Shown here one piece after another: positions 31,269 to 39,510 of a stretch of 52,188 bases of DNA (positions are counted from its first letter, which is position 1; each line of letters opens with the position of its first letter). The notes under the pieces were generated by a model that saw only the letters and a list, made by a program, of their open reading frames with translations, did not search any database and was not told where the DNA came from. Source of the DNA: an uncultured Verrucomicrobia subdivision 3 bacterium (GTDB taxonomy: Bacteria; Verrucomicrobiota; Verrucomicrobiia; Limisphaerales; UBA8199); NCBI GenBank assembly GCA_903913865.1, contig CAIWMU010000223.1:1-52188 (forward strand), read 5' to 3'. Both the position numbers and the translations under genes were made by a program.

Positions 31269-32621
31269 TCAATGATTTGTTTCCCCAACGCGGGTCCCGC
31301 TGGCGGAGTCAGGTTCTGCATCCCTCCTGCCACCCCCATCCAGGGAACTGTGCCCACCGCCGATTCCCTCCCTGGCAGGCTCCTTTTCCATGCCGGAGAT
31401 GGCCGCCTTGATCTGGCTTTCCGAGTCCACCAGGAAGAGGGCTCGGGTCACAACCCGCTCCCCCTCCTTCGCCCCCTCGAGCACCTCGTAGTAGTCATCC
31501 GTCCGGACGCCCAGCTTCAGTTCCCGCGGGATCAGCAGACTGTCCGCACCCTCCACAAACGCAACGAACCGTGTGCCGGTGTCAATCACGGCACTCGCCG
31601 GGACGGATAGGAGGTCAGCGGAGTCCGTCACCAATTCCACATCGGCCCACATATCCGGTCGAAGCGTGTGCCCGGCGTTAGGTAGGTTGAGACGCAACTC
31701 TCCGCGCCTCGTCCTGGGATCAATATGCGGGTTGATGAACGCCACCTCGGTGGAAACGGTCCTGTTGGAGAGGTAGGGGAAAATCACCCGGGCCTCCTGC
31801 CCAACTCTGACCCGGGCCAACTCATACTCCGGGACGAATGCCCGCATCCACAGGTTGCCCAGCTCGGCGATCTCGTAAAGGGCCTCCCCCGCCATGAACG
31901 ACTGGCCCGAGACCGCATTCAGAGCCGTCACATGCCCCGATCTGGGGGCGCGCATCTGGAGTTCATCACTGGCCTGCCCGCCGGCTTCGATCCGGCGAAT
32001 CTCCTCATCCCCGATTCCGAGCAACTCAAGCCGGCGCCGGGCCGAGTCAAGCAGGTGCTTCGATTCCACGACTGCAGGGGAATTTGTCATCCGGCCGGAA
32101 TTGCGCACAGCAAGGATGTATTCGTTTTCAGCGGTGAACACTTCCGGGCTGTAAACCGTGAACAACGGCTGTCCCTCGGTCACATCCTGTCCGGTGAAAT
32201 TCACCTGGAGCGCCCGCACCCACCCCCCGAACCGCGGAGAGATCCGCGCCAGCCGCGTCTCGTCATGCGCCGCCGTGCCCGGCACGCGAAGGGTCCGCGT
32301 CAGCTTGCGCTTTTCCACGGCGGAAAAGGCCACACCGATCGCCTGACGCTTCTCCGGAGTGATCATGACAGACACACGCCCCGCGACTGTCGATCCCTCC
32401 ACCGCAGGATGCGCAGCCCCCCCCTCCTTGACGGCCACCAACCGCATGCCACAGATCGGGCAATCCCCGGCGCGATCACTCGTGTAGTTCGGGTGCATCG
32501 GGCAAAAGAACTTTGCCACGGCCGACTTTTCCACCGCCTCCACGATCCCCTGCCCCCCCAACAACCCCATCAGGGCCATCACAGCTAACAACCCCATTGC
32601 AATCTTCGCTTTGTTATTCAT
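31269..32621 (-). CDS. cusB: CusB-like periplasmic adaptor with heavy-metal-binding domain
   Basis: 450 residues from ATG 32621; the frame could begin at 32642, but AGGAA upstream and the short basic start favour 32621. A signal or anchor segment (KIAMGLLAVMALMGLLGGQG) is followed by a heavy-metal-binding domain with FFCPMHPNYTSDRAGDCPIC, then the adaptor fold: a beta-barrel/lipoyl region (RISPRFGGWVRALQVNFTGQ, EGQPLFTVYSPEV), a helical hairpin, ARVRVGQEARVIFPYLSN, and a C-terminal membrane-proximal domain. The adaptor links pump to channel and hands on metal. Stop lies 5 bp before the cusA ATG, so the two are translationally close. Confidence 0.92.
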   Translation of the reverse strand: MNNKAKIAMGLLAVMALMGLLGGQGIVEAVEKSAVAKFFCPMHPNYTSDRAGDCPICGMRLVAVKEGGAAHPAVEGSTVAGRVSVMITPEKRQAIGVAFSAVEKRKLTRTLRVPGTAAHDETRLARISPRFGGWVRALQVNFTGQDVTEGQPLFTVYSPEVFTAENEYILAVRNSGRMTNSPAVVESKHLLDSARRRLELLGIGDEEIRRIEAGGQASDELQMRAPRSGHVTALNAVSGQSFMAGEALYEIAELGNLWMRAFVPEYELARVRVGQEARVIFPYLSNRTVSTEVAFINPHIDPRTRRGELRLNLPNAGHTLRPDMWADVELVTDSADLLSVPASAVIDTGTRFVAFVEGADSLLIPRELKLGVRTDDYYEVLEGAKEGERVVTRALFLVDSESQIKAAISGMEKEPAREGIGGGHSSLDGGGRRDAEPDSASGTRVGETNH

Positions 32622-32716
32622 AAAAAGTAAAATTTCCTGCAAATCCAGCCTCCTCAGTTCATCGATGGCCGGATTTTCAACATCCGACCCTTTGATGTTT
32701 GACGAGGAATTTCCAA

Positions 32717-34048
32717 CTATTTTTGTCCCTTCCCACTGTTATCAACCACACCCTCACCAAGCATTTTCAGGGCTTCGAGGTCCCCGATTCCGCAGCACAA
32801 AACCAGCTCAGAAAGCATCTGGTATTGTTCCCCCGTTGCCCGCGCACGCATGACCCGCGCCTCCAGCAGCATGCGCCGGGCCTCCAGCATGTCCCGCAGG
32901 GTCTCCCGCCCGGTTTCCCATCCCGCCCGGGCACTTTCCAGCGCGGTCTGGCTTCGGGGGATGATCTCCTCCCGGTAAAGGGCGGATTCCCTGCGTGCAT
33001 TCTCGATCTTGATGGTCAGTCTCCGCAGGTCCTCAACGAGGGCAAGTTCCAGATCCTCCAGGTCCTTCCTGGCAGCTTCCACCTTCAGCCCATCCCTCCG
33101 TATTGAGGATTGGTATTTTGAACGATTAAGCCACGGTAGGGATACGGAAACGGTCACCATAGCCTGCCGGAACCGGCCATCCCCGCTGTAATTACGCCCC
33201 TCCACCCCAATTCCGACATCTGGAAAACGCCCACGGCGGGTGCGATCCAACCCGGCATCCGCCTGCTTGATCTCCTCCCGGAGTTGCCTGCTGCGCGGTT
33301 CATAGCGCAGGGCAAAATCGATGAGGGTTTGGTTGAATAGGACGCCTGTCGCGGGTGGTGGCAGCCGGAAAGTGGGCCACACGTTAGTGGAAGAACGGTT
33401 CAGCAACCGGTTCAGCGTCGCGCCACCCGCCTCAACTGTGGCCGATTGGCTCTTCAACTGGCTCGCACGCCGGGCGCGTTCATTTTGAATCTGTAGCACC
33501 TCCGCAAGTGTCGCCTGGCCGGCCCTGTATTTTTGTTCAACGGTTCCGGCGATTGCCTCAATCCACGCCAGATCCTCCTGCCCGATGACCCACTCCTCGG
33601 CTGCAAGTCCCACTCCAAAAAGTGTCCGTGCCAGGTCCAGACGCAGGGTCTGAAATTTATAGTCCGCGCCCACCTCTGCCACCCCCCGTTCAGCGGCGGC
33701 CATCCGTTTCTCCGCAGCTGCACGACCAAACAGCGGCAACATCTGCTCCACCCCATATAGAAGGTCGCCATCATTCGCCCGCATCATCTCCGTGGCACCC
33801 ATCACTCCAAACTTCGTGACCGGATCCTCCCAGACCTTGACAGATCCCTGATTGGCCACCGCCGCATCCAGCCGTTGCGCCGCAGCGCGCAACCCCGGAT
33901 TGTTGGTGCGCATCTGCTCCGCCAACTCATTGATATAGACAGGGGTCAACTCCACCGCCTCCGGGGACACAGCGCCGGCGGTGATCGCACGCAAGACCAC
34001 GCAGGAAAAACAGACAAAAACCGACCTTTTCAATCTCGCAAATCTCAT
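32717..34048 (-). CDS. TolC-family outer-membrane channel (CusC/CzcC-like)
   Basis: 443 residues from ATG 34048, with GGAGAT 8 bp upstream and a signal peptide (VFVCFSCVVLRAITAGAVS). Two long helical repeats typical of outer-membrane efflux proteins are visible: NPGLRAAAQRLDAAVANQGS and later RSRQLREEIKQADAGLDRTR, each followed by strand-rich stretches. It would form the trimeric exit duct of the pump. It is the third gene from the pump end in the operon, 95 bp ahead of the adaptor gene. Confidence 0.9.
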   Translation of the reverse strand: MRFARLKRSVFVCFSCVVLRAITAGAVSPEAVELTPVYINELAEQMRTNNPGLRAAAQRLDAAVANQGSVKVWEDPVTKFGVMGATEMMRANDGDLLYGVEQMLPLFGRAAAEKRMAAAERGVAEVGADYKFQTLRLDLARTLFGVGLAAEEWVIGQEDLAWIEAIAGTVEQKYRAGQATLAEVLQIQNERARRASQLKSQSATVEAGGATLNRLLNRSSTNVWPTFRLPPPATGVLFNQTLIDFALRYEPRSRQLREEIKQADAGLDRTRRGRFPDVGIGVEGRNYSGDGRFRQAMVTVSVSLPWLNRSKYQSSIRRDGLKVEAARKDLEDLELALVEDLRRLTIKIENARRESALYREEIIPRSQTALESARAGWETGRETLRDMLEARRMLLEARVMRARATGEQYQMLSELVLCCGIGDLEALKMLGEGVVDNSGKGQK

Positions 34049-34175
34049 AAAATCTCCATCTTCAAACCGAAAGAACACAACCGAACGAAGCCGCCTTGGA
34101 CCAAAGCGATGACAGAGGAGGCATGCAGCACCGGCAAAGTGCCGGTACAGACCACATGCGGGGAGATGCGAAAAA

Positions 34176-34550
34176 TCAGATCAGAAGGGCGCAATTCCGC
34201 TGGAACAACGGAACCACACCGCAACCACTCACCGAAGGCGCGGTTGCGTGAAAGGGGAAAGCATTGGAGGGTTGCTCAGCAAAAACCTGAAGCAACACAG
34301 GGAGGGGAATCGATTCATCGATGGCCACACCCGACAGGACCACTGGTAGCAGCGGAGTCGAGGAGGGTGCGGATTTGACAGAGCAGCAATCCGGGGTGTC
34401 GCAGGAGGAACAGTGGCATTTGGCGCGAGACGCGAGGGGTCTGCAGGAAGCAGGGCGGCTCAGATCAAGGGTTTGACCCAGGAGCAGCAGCAGTCCTAAA
34501 ATTAAGCCTGCGAGCGCTTTCACAAGACGGCGGCCAAATAGTCCAAGCAC
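34176..34550 (-). CDS. Small Cys-rich secreted or membrane protein of the metal operon
   Basis: 124 residues from a GTG at 34550; a second GTG 9 codons in would also serve. An N-terminal membrane or signal segment (ALAGLILGLLLLLGQ) is followed by a Cys cluster, CRPLASRAKCHCSSC and CDTPDCCSVK, and then a variable tail with few features. The seven or so Cys in 30 residues suggest metal binding. I do not recognise a family. Support for the gene is its place and strand in the efflux operon, between the YHS-like protein and the TolC-like gene. No clear Shine-Dalgarno. Confidence 0.55.
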   Translation of the reverse strand: MLGLFGRRLVKALAGLILGLLLLLGQTLDLSRPASCRPLASRAKCHCSSCDTPDCCSVKSAPSSTPLLPVVLSGVAIDESIPLPVLLQVFAEQPSNAFPFHATAPSVSGCGVVPLFQRNCALLI

Positions 34551-34616
34551 CGGACTTAAGCCGGTTGGGCCATGCGAACATGACCCAAACCAGACAAGAC
34601 CCGGAGCAGGACGAAG

Positions 34617-34901
34617 TTATGACTTCTTGGCTTTGGCCTGAGCTGCCGCCAGCTTCTTCAAAAACTTCTCAGGAGACTTGTTGAAATCCTTCTGACAGGA
34701 TTTGCAGCAGAGCTTGATCTCCTGGCCGTTATGAACAAACGTGAAGGTCTCACCCATGCCCCCGAGCTTTTCATCGGAGACAATACAGGTCTTGAGCGTG
34801 TAGGGCTTGGGATCTTTTTTGTCGGCGGCTACACTGTTTGACAGCGAAGCGGCGAAGGCGATTGCCACAAACAGGGCAGCGAATTTGGTCATTTTCTTCA
34901 T
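34617..34901 (-). CDS. Small secreted YHS/TRASH-like metal-binding protein
   Basis: 94 residues from ATG 34901 (TTG 34910 is less likely). A signal peptide (FAALFVAIAFAASLSNSVAA) is followed by one YHS/TRASH-like module: TCIVSDEKLGGMGETF, KLCCKSCQKDFNKSPEKFL and a Lys/Ala tail. The Cys, CC and CxxC positions are those of small heavy-metal-binding modules. It is the first gene of the efflux operon, with a promoter immediately upstream, so it would be made in the largest amount. A periplasmic copper/silver carrier or buffer is a likely role, by inference. Confidence 0.8.
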   Translation of the reverse strand: MKKMTKFAALFVAIAFAASLSNSVAADKKDPKPYTLKTCIVSDEKLGGMGETFTFVHNGQEIKLCCKSCQKDFNKSPEKFLKKLAAAQAKAKKS

Positions 34902-34932
34902 AATTCTCAATAAATTTTAAGCCAGCGAGAGC

Positions 34933-34961
34933 AAACTACTCCACAGTAGAAGGCTCGTCAA
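34933..34961 (-). promoter_or_regulatory. Candidate promoter and operator of the metal-efflux operon
   Basis: Reading the minus strand, TTGACG (34956-34961), a 17-bp spacer and TAGTTT (34933-34938) form a sigma-70-like promoter. The perfect inverted repeat CTACT-CCAC-AGTAG (34936-34949) lies across the end of the spacer and the -10, where a repressor or MerR-type activator would act. The transcript would begin about 25 nt before the small metal-binding gene. Confidence 0.55.
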
Positions 34962-35072
34962 TCCATCCTGCAAAATCGAATATGCGGCCACTTGACATGG
35001 CGGGAAGGTAAAATAAGTTGCCAAGTCCCATTCGTTGGATGCTCTTGGATGGCACCTGATCAACAGGGGGGC

Positions 35073-35129
35073 TTTGAGAGTGTCACGATGGGGATATGAT
35101 TCAACTTCCAGCTCTTACAAATTCGTAAG
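35073..35129 (+). promoter_or_regulatory. Candidate promoter and operator of the divergent barrel gene
   Basis: TTTGAG (35073-35078), a 16-bp spacer and TATGAT (35095-35100) form a plausible promoter. Just downstream of the expected start point lies CTTACAAATTCGTAAG (35114-35129), an inverted repeat with seven of eight base pairs matching. An operator at that place would block the promoter. Its sequence differs from the dyad at 34936. Confidence 0.5.
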
Positions 35130-35155
35130 TGCTGGAAATAATAACTATTTTGCAT

Positions 35156-36106
35156 ATGAGATTGTTGACCTTTTTCCTTTTGGGAGTGGCCGGGCTGAAA
35201 ACAGCATCGGGCTGTGAAATGTGCGCGACCTATGATGCAACCCGGTCATATGGCGAACCGGCCAGGGGCCTGTTTGCGGGTGTCGCGGAGCAATTCACCC
35301 ACTTCGGGACCGTTCAGGAGGATGGAGCGAAGGTCGCCAACCCTTCAGGCCAATATCTGGATAGCTCGATTTCGCAGATCTTTGCAGGTTACAGCCTGAA
35401 TGACCGGTTAAGCCTGCAGTTGAACCTGCCCGTGATTTATAGATCCTTCAAACGTCCCGACGAACTGGGCGGAATCGACAAAGGCACTGTGTCGGGCATA
35501 GGCGACGCCTCGCTGATTGCAAGTTACCTCCCGTTCTACAAAGCGTCCGGCGACTACACTCTCAGCTGGAACCTCCTGGCTGGAGTCAAATTCCCCACCG
35601 GAAGTAGCGACCGCATTCAGGAGGAGTTCAACGAAATCGCACAGCCTGTCGGCCCCCTGAGTGGCATTCACGGGCACGACCTGACCCTCGGGACCGGTTC
35701 CTACGATGGGATTATTGGCACGGGATTTTACGGCCGCTGGAAAAGGGCGTTCGCTTCTGGCAACCTGCAGTATTCCATCCGGAGCACGGGAGATTTTGAC
35801 TACCGCTACGCCAACGACCTCACATGGTCGGCAGGACCGGGGTTGTTTCTTATCATGAAGGAACAAACCACCGTCGCCCTCCAGTTTGTCGTTTCCGGGG
35901 AACACAAGGGGATGGATAAATTCCAGGGAGAGACCGCCGAAGATACGGGCATCACAACTGTATTCGTGGGCCCCCAGATTAACGTAACCCTGGCCAACCA
36001 TCTCAGTGCCCAGGTGGGCTTGGATTTGCCCGTGCTCATCGAAAACACGGCGCTTCAGACGGTGGTCGATTACCGGATCCGTGCCGCATTGGGCTGGAGG
36101 TTCTGA
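35156..36106 (+). CDS. Outer-membrane beta-barrel protein next to the metal-efflux operon
   Basis: 316 residues from ATG 35156; an upstream in-frame start at 35129 would lack a good signal. The signal peptide (LLTFFLLGVAGLKTASG) is followed at once by CEMC, a CxxC at the very start of the mature protein. The rest is alternating strands with short turns and ends in the aromatic residue Phe (ALGWRF), as outer-membrane barrels do. It resembles the phenol-degradation MetA-like transporter family in pattern, which I could not confirm. Divergence from a metal pump suggests a metal-linked role. The putative operator sits between promoter and ATG. Confidence 0.65.
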   Translation: MRLLTFFLLGVAGLKTASGCEMCATYDATRSYGEPARGLFAGVAEQFTHFGTVQEDGAKVANPSGQYLDSSISQIFAGYSLNDRLSLQLNLPVIYRSFKRPDELGGIDKGTVSGIGDASLIASYLPFYKASGDYTLSWNLLAGVKFPTGSSDRIQEEFNEIAQPVGPLSGIHGHDLTLGTGSYDGIIGTGFYGRWKRAFASGNLQYSIRSTGDFDYRYANDLTWSAGPGLFLIMKEQTTVALQFVVSGEHKGMDKFQGETAEDTGITTVFVGPQINVTLANHLSAQVGLDLPVLIENTALQTVVDYRIRAALGWRF

Positions 36107-36181
36107 TCAAATCGTAACACAAATGTAACAATCGGGCTCTTGAATTCCGGGGCCAGCTATGCAGACTCGATCCGACCAATA

Positions 36182-36208
36182 GGCACCCCTGCAAAGAAGC
36201 AGGGTGCC
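36182..36208 (+). promoter_or_regulatory. Leader hairpin of the H1-like gene
   Basis: GGCACCCCTGC-AAAGAA-GCAGGGTGCC is a 10-bp GC-rich stem with one bulged C. It ends 17 bp before the ATG at 36226, and the AGGA ribosome binding site lies just after it. No T-run follows, so it is not a standard terminator for the gene upstream; a leader element is at least as likely. Confidence 0.5.
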
Positions 36209-36225
36209 CTCCGGTCAGGATAACT

Positions 36226-36492
36226 ATGAATTCAAAGGGTGCCACAGAACCCGCAGTGGTTGAAACAGTCAACCCTCAGGTTGCGGCCGCTGAAGCGGCT
36301 GAAAAAGCAGCAAAACTCCGGACCCGTGAGACCAAAGCCGCCTACAAGAAGGCGCGCAAGGCTTACAAGGAGGCCCGCCGGGCCACCAAAGAGGCCAAAA
36401 AGCTGGCCAAGGGTGCAGCCAAAAAGGCCGCCGGGAAAAAGAAACCTCAGAAGGCCAAGCTCAAGCAGTCCTCAAAACAAAAGAATGGATGA
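36226..36492 (+). CDS. Lys/Ala-rich histone H1-like protein
   Basis: 88 residues with a good AGGA-N5-ATG start. A short acidic/neutral N-terminus is followed by KAAKLRTRETKAAYKKARKA, EARRATKEAKKLAKGAAKK and a strongly basic tail, so the protein is about one third Lys plus Arg. This is the composition of bacterial histone-H1-like and other DNA- or RNA-compacting proteins. The helical heptad-like AxxxA/KxxxK pattern would give one long basic helix. There is no signal peptide. The role in nucleoid packing is an inference from composition only; low-complexity proteins of this kind can also bind ribosomes or polyphosphate. Confidence 0.72.
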   Translation: MNSKGATEPAVVETVNPQVAAAEAAEKAAKLRTRETKAAYKKARKAYKEARRATKEAKKLAKGAAKKAAGKKKPQKAKLKQSSKQKNG

Positions 36493-36594
36493 TGCCCCTC
36501 CCCAAGAGGGATGGCATCCGGTTATCTACCTGAATACGGGCGTCCTGAGTCCCGGATCATTCTGCAATTGTGGGGCGGAGACGGATCCTCTGCT

Positions 36595-39270
36595 TCAGAG
36601 TCCCGTTGCGCGGCGGGGAATTTGCAGGACCCGGAAGAATTGTGGCGAGGTGGTCATCTGGACGAAGAATTCCATTGAGGGTGCTGCTCCCTGAATTGTG
36701 CTCTTCCGAGTTAACAAAGCCGGACCAGGCCCGGACCACACCTCGTAGTCATACCAGGGACTGCCCGCCCAACTGAGCCGCCCCATGGAGCTGTTCCAGC
36801 GGGACAAGTCCACAACGGGAGTCAACCTGCTTGCCACCGTGGGATCCGAGCCGAGCAGTTGCTCCAGAAGGTTCGAATCCCCATCCTGATCGGCATCCTC
36901 CGCAGGGCCATGGGAGAGGTCTCCGAAACACCGCGACTCCCAGCGGTCATCAAGCCCATCAAGATCGATGTCCTCAATTCCCAATCCGGTCAGAACCAGA
37001 TCCACCTCCTGAACATTGCCAACCGCCCCGCCCGCTTCATCACTGAAAAAGACAGTCCACCGTCCCGCGCTGGACTCATAGAAATGGTGTGTCGAATAGT
37101 AGGTCCAATCGACAGGACCGGGTGCGACGTCGCTATTGAATCTCTGCAGCACGCTTCGTGTTCCCGCCGGAGAAACCAGTGTGATGCGAAGATCCCCGCG
37201 TAAGGGATGATCGGTTCGCACCCGCAACCCGACATGCTCCAATGACAAGGTGTTCGTGACGGCGAAGGAGCAACTGGCACTGTTCAAGCCCAGTTGCACC
37301 CGGGCAGTGGGGTCCGCCTTGCTGAGGCTCAGGAGATTCAATCCATCTGTATGCCCGATAAACACGGATGGGATCGGGGTGAAATCGGTCCCCCCCATGA
37401 GTGTCAATTGCTCGCCTCCCGGTGCCGTGTTGGGATCGGAGTTAGTCAGGAAGTTGTAAACCACCGCCAGCCGTGCCCCGGCCAACGCCGCCAGGGTGAT
37501 GCTTCCGGCAAAGGCCCCGCCCCCCCGCTGGATCAATACCGCCCTGTTGGTCAGGTCCAATCCTGCAAAATTTGTTCCGTATCCCCCATCCACCAGGGAG
37601 AATGCCGGTGTGGGCTCATCTGCGTGGGGGCCCAATCCGGGCAGAACATCCAGAAATGCCATGTCCGGAGGCACAAGATTTCCTGTGACATGAAATCGCA
37701 GACCGTTATCCGGAATCTCCACCACCTGGGAATTCGTCAGAACCACGGACTCGCGCGGCGGTCTGGGCTTCCAGAGGCCAGCCAACTCAACGGCCCGCGC
37801 CGCATCCGGCACCCCATACCCCGTGTTATGACTCACCCTCAAGCCACCACCGTTGGTGACGATGTCACCATCCCGGAGATCGAACTGGCGCGCAGAGAGA
37901 AGCAGGATTTGCTGAACATCCCGCACGGACAACTGCGGATTCGCCGAGAGCATCAACGCCACAACACCGGAGATCAGCGGGGCGGAGGCGGATGTGCCGC
38001 TGAACGCCATGTTGTTGAAAACATAATCGGAAAGATCCTGGTAAGGGGGGAAGAAACTGATCTGGTTCACGCCCCGGGAACCGGTCAGATCGGTCGTGAA
38101 GAGCCCCTGAAAGCCGGCATCCAGATCGCCACTCGGAGCGGCCACGAGGACACACGCACCCGGCTCACTGTAACCTGCGGTGCGCCCATCCATCCGGACC
38201 GCAGCCACGGTCACCACGTCCGGATCAGAGGCATATCCATCATCATTGGCATTCCCGCCCCTGTCCCGGTCATTCCCCGCCGACCGCACCAGCACCACGC
38301 CACGGCCACTCCGACCCACATGGGTTGCATTGGAGATGCCCAACCGTTCGAGCAGGGTTTCACTGTTTTGCCCCAATCCTGCATGCCCCCAGCTGTGGTT
38401 CTGCACCCACACGGCATCCCCGTACGATTGGTAAAGGTCCATCAGTTTCTCGTCCGAAATGGTGGCAAAATTGGTCCGGTAGATCACCCAGCTTGCCAGT
38501 TGCGCCCGTGGGGCAACTCCTGTCATCCGAAAGTCATTGAGCGATGCGGCCACAAGGCCCGCCACCATGGTTCCATGGGCCCCGTTGGCCGTGCCGGAGA
38601 CCGGCCCGGCATTCGTTGTGCCCGTGTCGAAATTGAAATGAGGGGATCCCGCAACCCGCTGCTTCAACTCAGGATGTGCCAGTTCCATCCCCGAGTCGGC
38701 AATCGCCACTGTCACTCCCTGCCCCATCGTCACCGGCCAGGCCGCACGGACATTCAAATCCACCCCGGCGTTCGATCCATCCGCATTCCGGTGCTCCAGT
38801 TGCCATTGCAGGTTGTAAAAGGAATCGGTGGGGGCGGGAGCAAACGCCCCATTCAGCTCCGTCCTGTGCGACACAACAGGGTAGGCGGCCAAAACACCCT
38901 CCCTGCCCGCAAAATCGGCTGCCACCCTCCACGCATCGAGAGCATCCCGGCACTGGAGAACGTGCACGGCTCCCGGCAGGCTTCTCGCGATACTGCATCC
39001 GAGTTCCTGAACCGTCGCTCCAAAGTCCATCGCAAGACCGGGCTGAACAACCACACGATCCCCGAATTCCACAACATCGGAAGCGTTCGTTCTCCCGGCA
39101 GGCATGGCCCGCAGCCACTCCTGGCGGTCACTGGTTGCTGGAGGAGTTTCGGGGGCGATCGAGAAAGATGCCTTGTGGGGAAAGCGAAAGACAGCACTGC
39201 CGGGAAAACCCGCAGCCACCAGACTCCCTGTCAAACCCAGCAAAACCGCAACTCGAAGCAACAGTCTCAT
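36595..39270 (-). CDS. Secreted subtilisin-like (S8) protease with P-domain-like region
   Basis: 891 residues, signal peptide LLLRVAVLLGLTGSLVAAG. A propeptide-like region (about 30-150) precedes the catalytic domain, in which the triad is Asp192 (VAIADSGMEL), His232 (GAHGTMVAGL) and Ser427 (FSGTSASAP); a probable oxyanion Asn lies in RSAGNDRDRGG. The domain is followed by a PA-like insert and a proprotein-convertase P-domain-like region (GLRVRTDHPLRGDLRITLVS, and the later VFFSDEAGGAVGNVQEVDLV). A thrombospondin-3-like DIDLDGLDDRWE and DADQDGDSN region can bind calcium. It is extracellular or surface protease; substrates are unknown. No Shine-Dalgarno is evident. Confidence 0.93.
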   Translation of the reverse strand: MRLLLRVAVLLGLTGSLVAAGFPGSAVFRFPHKASFSIAPETPPATSDRQEWLRAMPAGRTNASDVVEFGDRVVVQPGLAMDFGATVQELGCSIARSLPGAVHVLQCRDALDAWRVAADFAGREGVLAAYPVVSHRTELNGAFAPAPTDSFYNLQWQLEHRNADGSNAGVDLNVRAAWPVTMGQGVTVAIADSGMELAHPELKQRVAGSPHFNFDTGTTNAGPVSGTANGAHGTMVAGLVAASLNDFRMTGVAPRAQLASWVIYRTNFATISDEKLMDLYQSYGDAVWVQNHSWGHAGLGQNSETLLERLGISNATHVGRSGRGVVLVRSAGNDRDRGGNANDDGYASDPDVVTVAAVRMDGRTAGYSEPGACVLVAAPSGDLDAGFQGLFTTDLTGSRGVNQISFFPPYQDLSDYVFNNMAFSGTSASAPLISGVVALMLSANPQLSVRDVQQILLLSARQFDLRDGDIVTNGGGLRVSHNTGYGVPDAARAVELAGLWKPRPPRESVVLTNSQVVEIPDNGLRFHVTGNLVPPDMAFLDVLPGLGPHADEPTPAFSLVDGGYGTNFAGLDLTNRAVLIQRGGGAFAGSITLAALAGARLAVVYNFLTNSDPNTAPGGEQLTLMGGTDFTPIPSVFIGHTDGLNLLSLSKADPTARVQLGLNSASCSFAVTNTLSLEHVGLRVRTDHPLRGDLRITLVSPAGTRSVLQRFNSDVAPGPVDWTYYSTHHFYESSAGRWTVFFSDEAGGAVGNVQEVDLVLTGLGIEDIDLDGLDDRWESRCFGDLSHGPAEDADQDGDSNLLEQLLGSDPTVASRLTPVVDLSRWNSSMGRLSWAGSPWYDYEVWSGPGPALLTRKSTIQGAAPSMEFFVQMTTSPQFFRVLQIPRRATGL

Positions 39271-39510
39271 GGCCGAAGATGCTAGCCATCATCCCAAATG
39301 GCACAAGACAGCAAAAAGCAGCTCTGCCGGCCGGGTGGCTCGACCCAGCCACCGGTTCCACCCACCACCGCTGCGGTTCATCGTTTGCCTTGGTGGTGGA
39401 AAGCCTGCGCTTTCGGGACGGATCCGCTCCAGCGCCACCCGGGCGCAGCCCTGCAACTGTCCTCTGGCAGCGGTCCCTGTTGGCCCAGTGCCGCATCAGC
39501 CAATCCCCCC

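Noticed and set aside
36868-36880. GGTTCGAATCC-like word resembling a tRNA T-loop
   Set aside because: It lies in the coding frame of the subtilisin-like protease, the flanking bases do not form a T-stem, and no acceptor stem or anticodon arm is present.
37294-39285. Long plus-strand open frame (663 codons) opposite the protease gene
   Set aside because: It is antisense to a protein with an intact catalytic triad; its translation is Arg/His/Pro-rich, as expected for a shadow frame.
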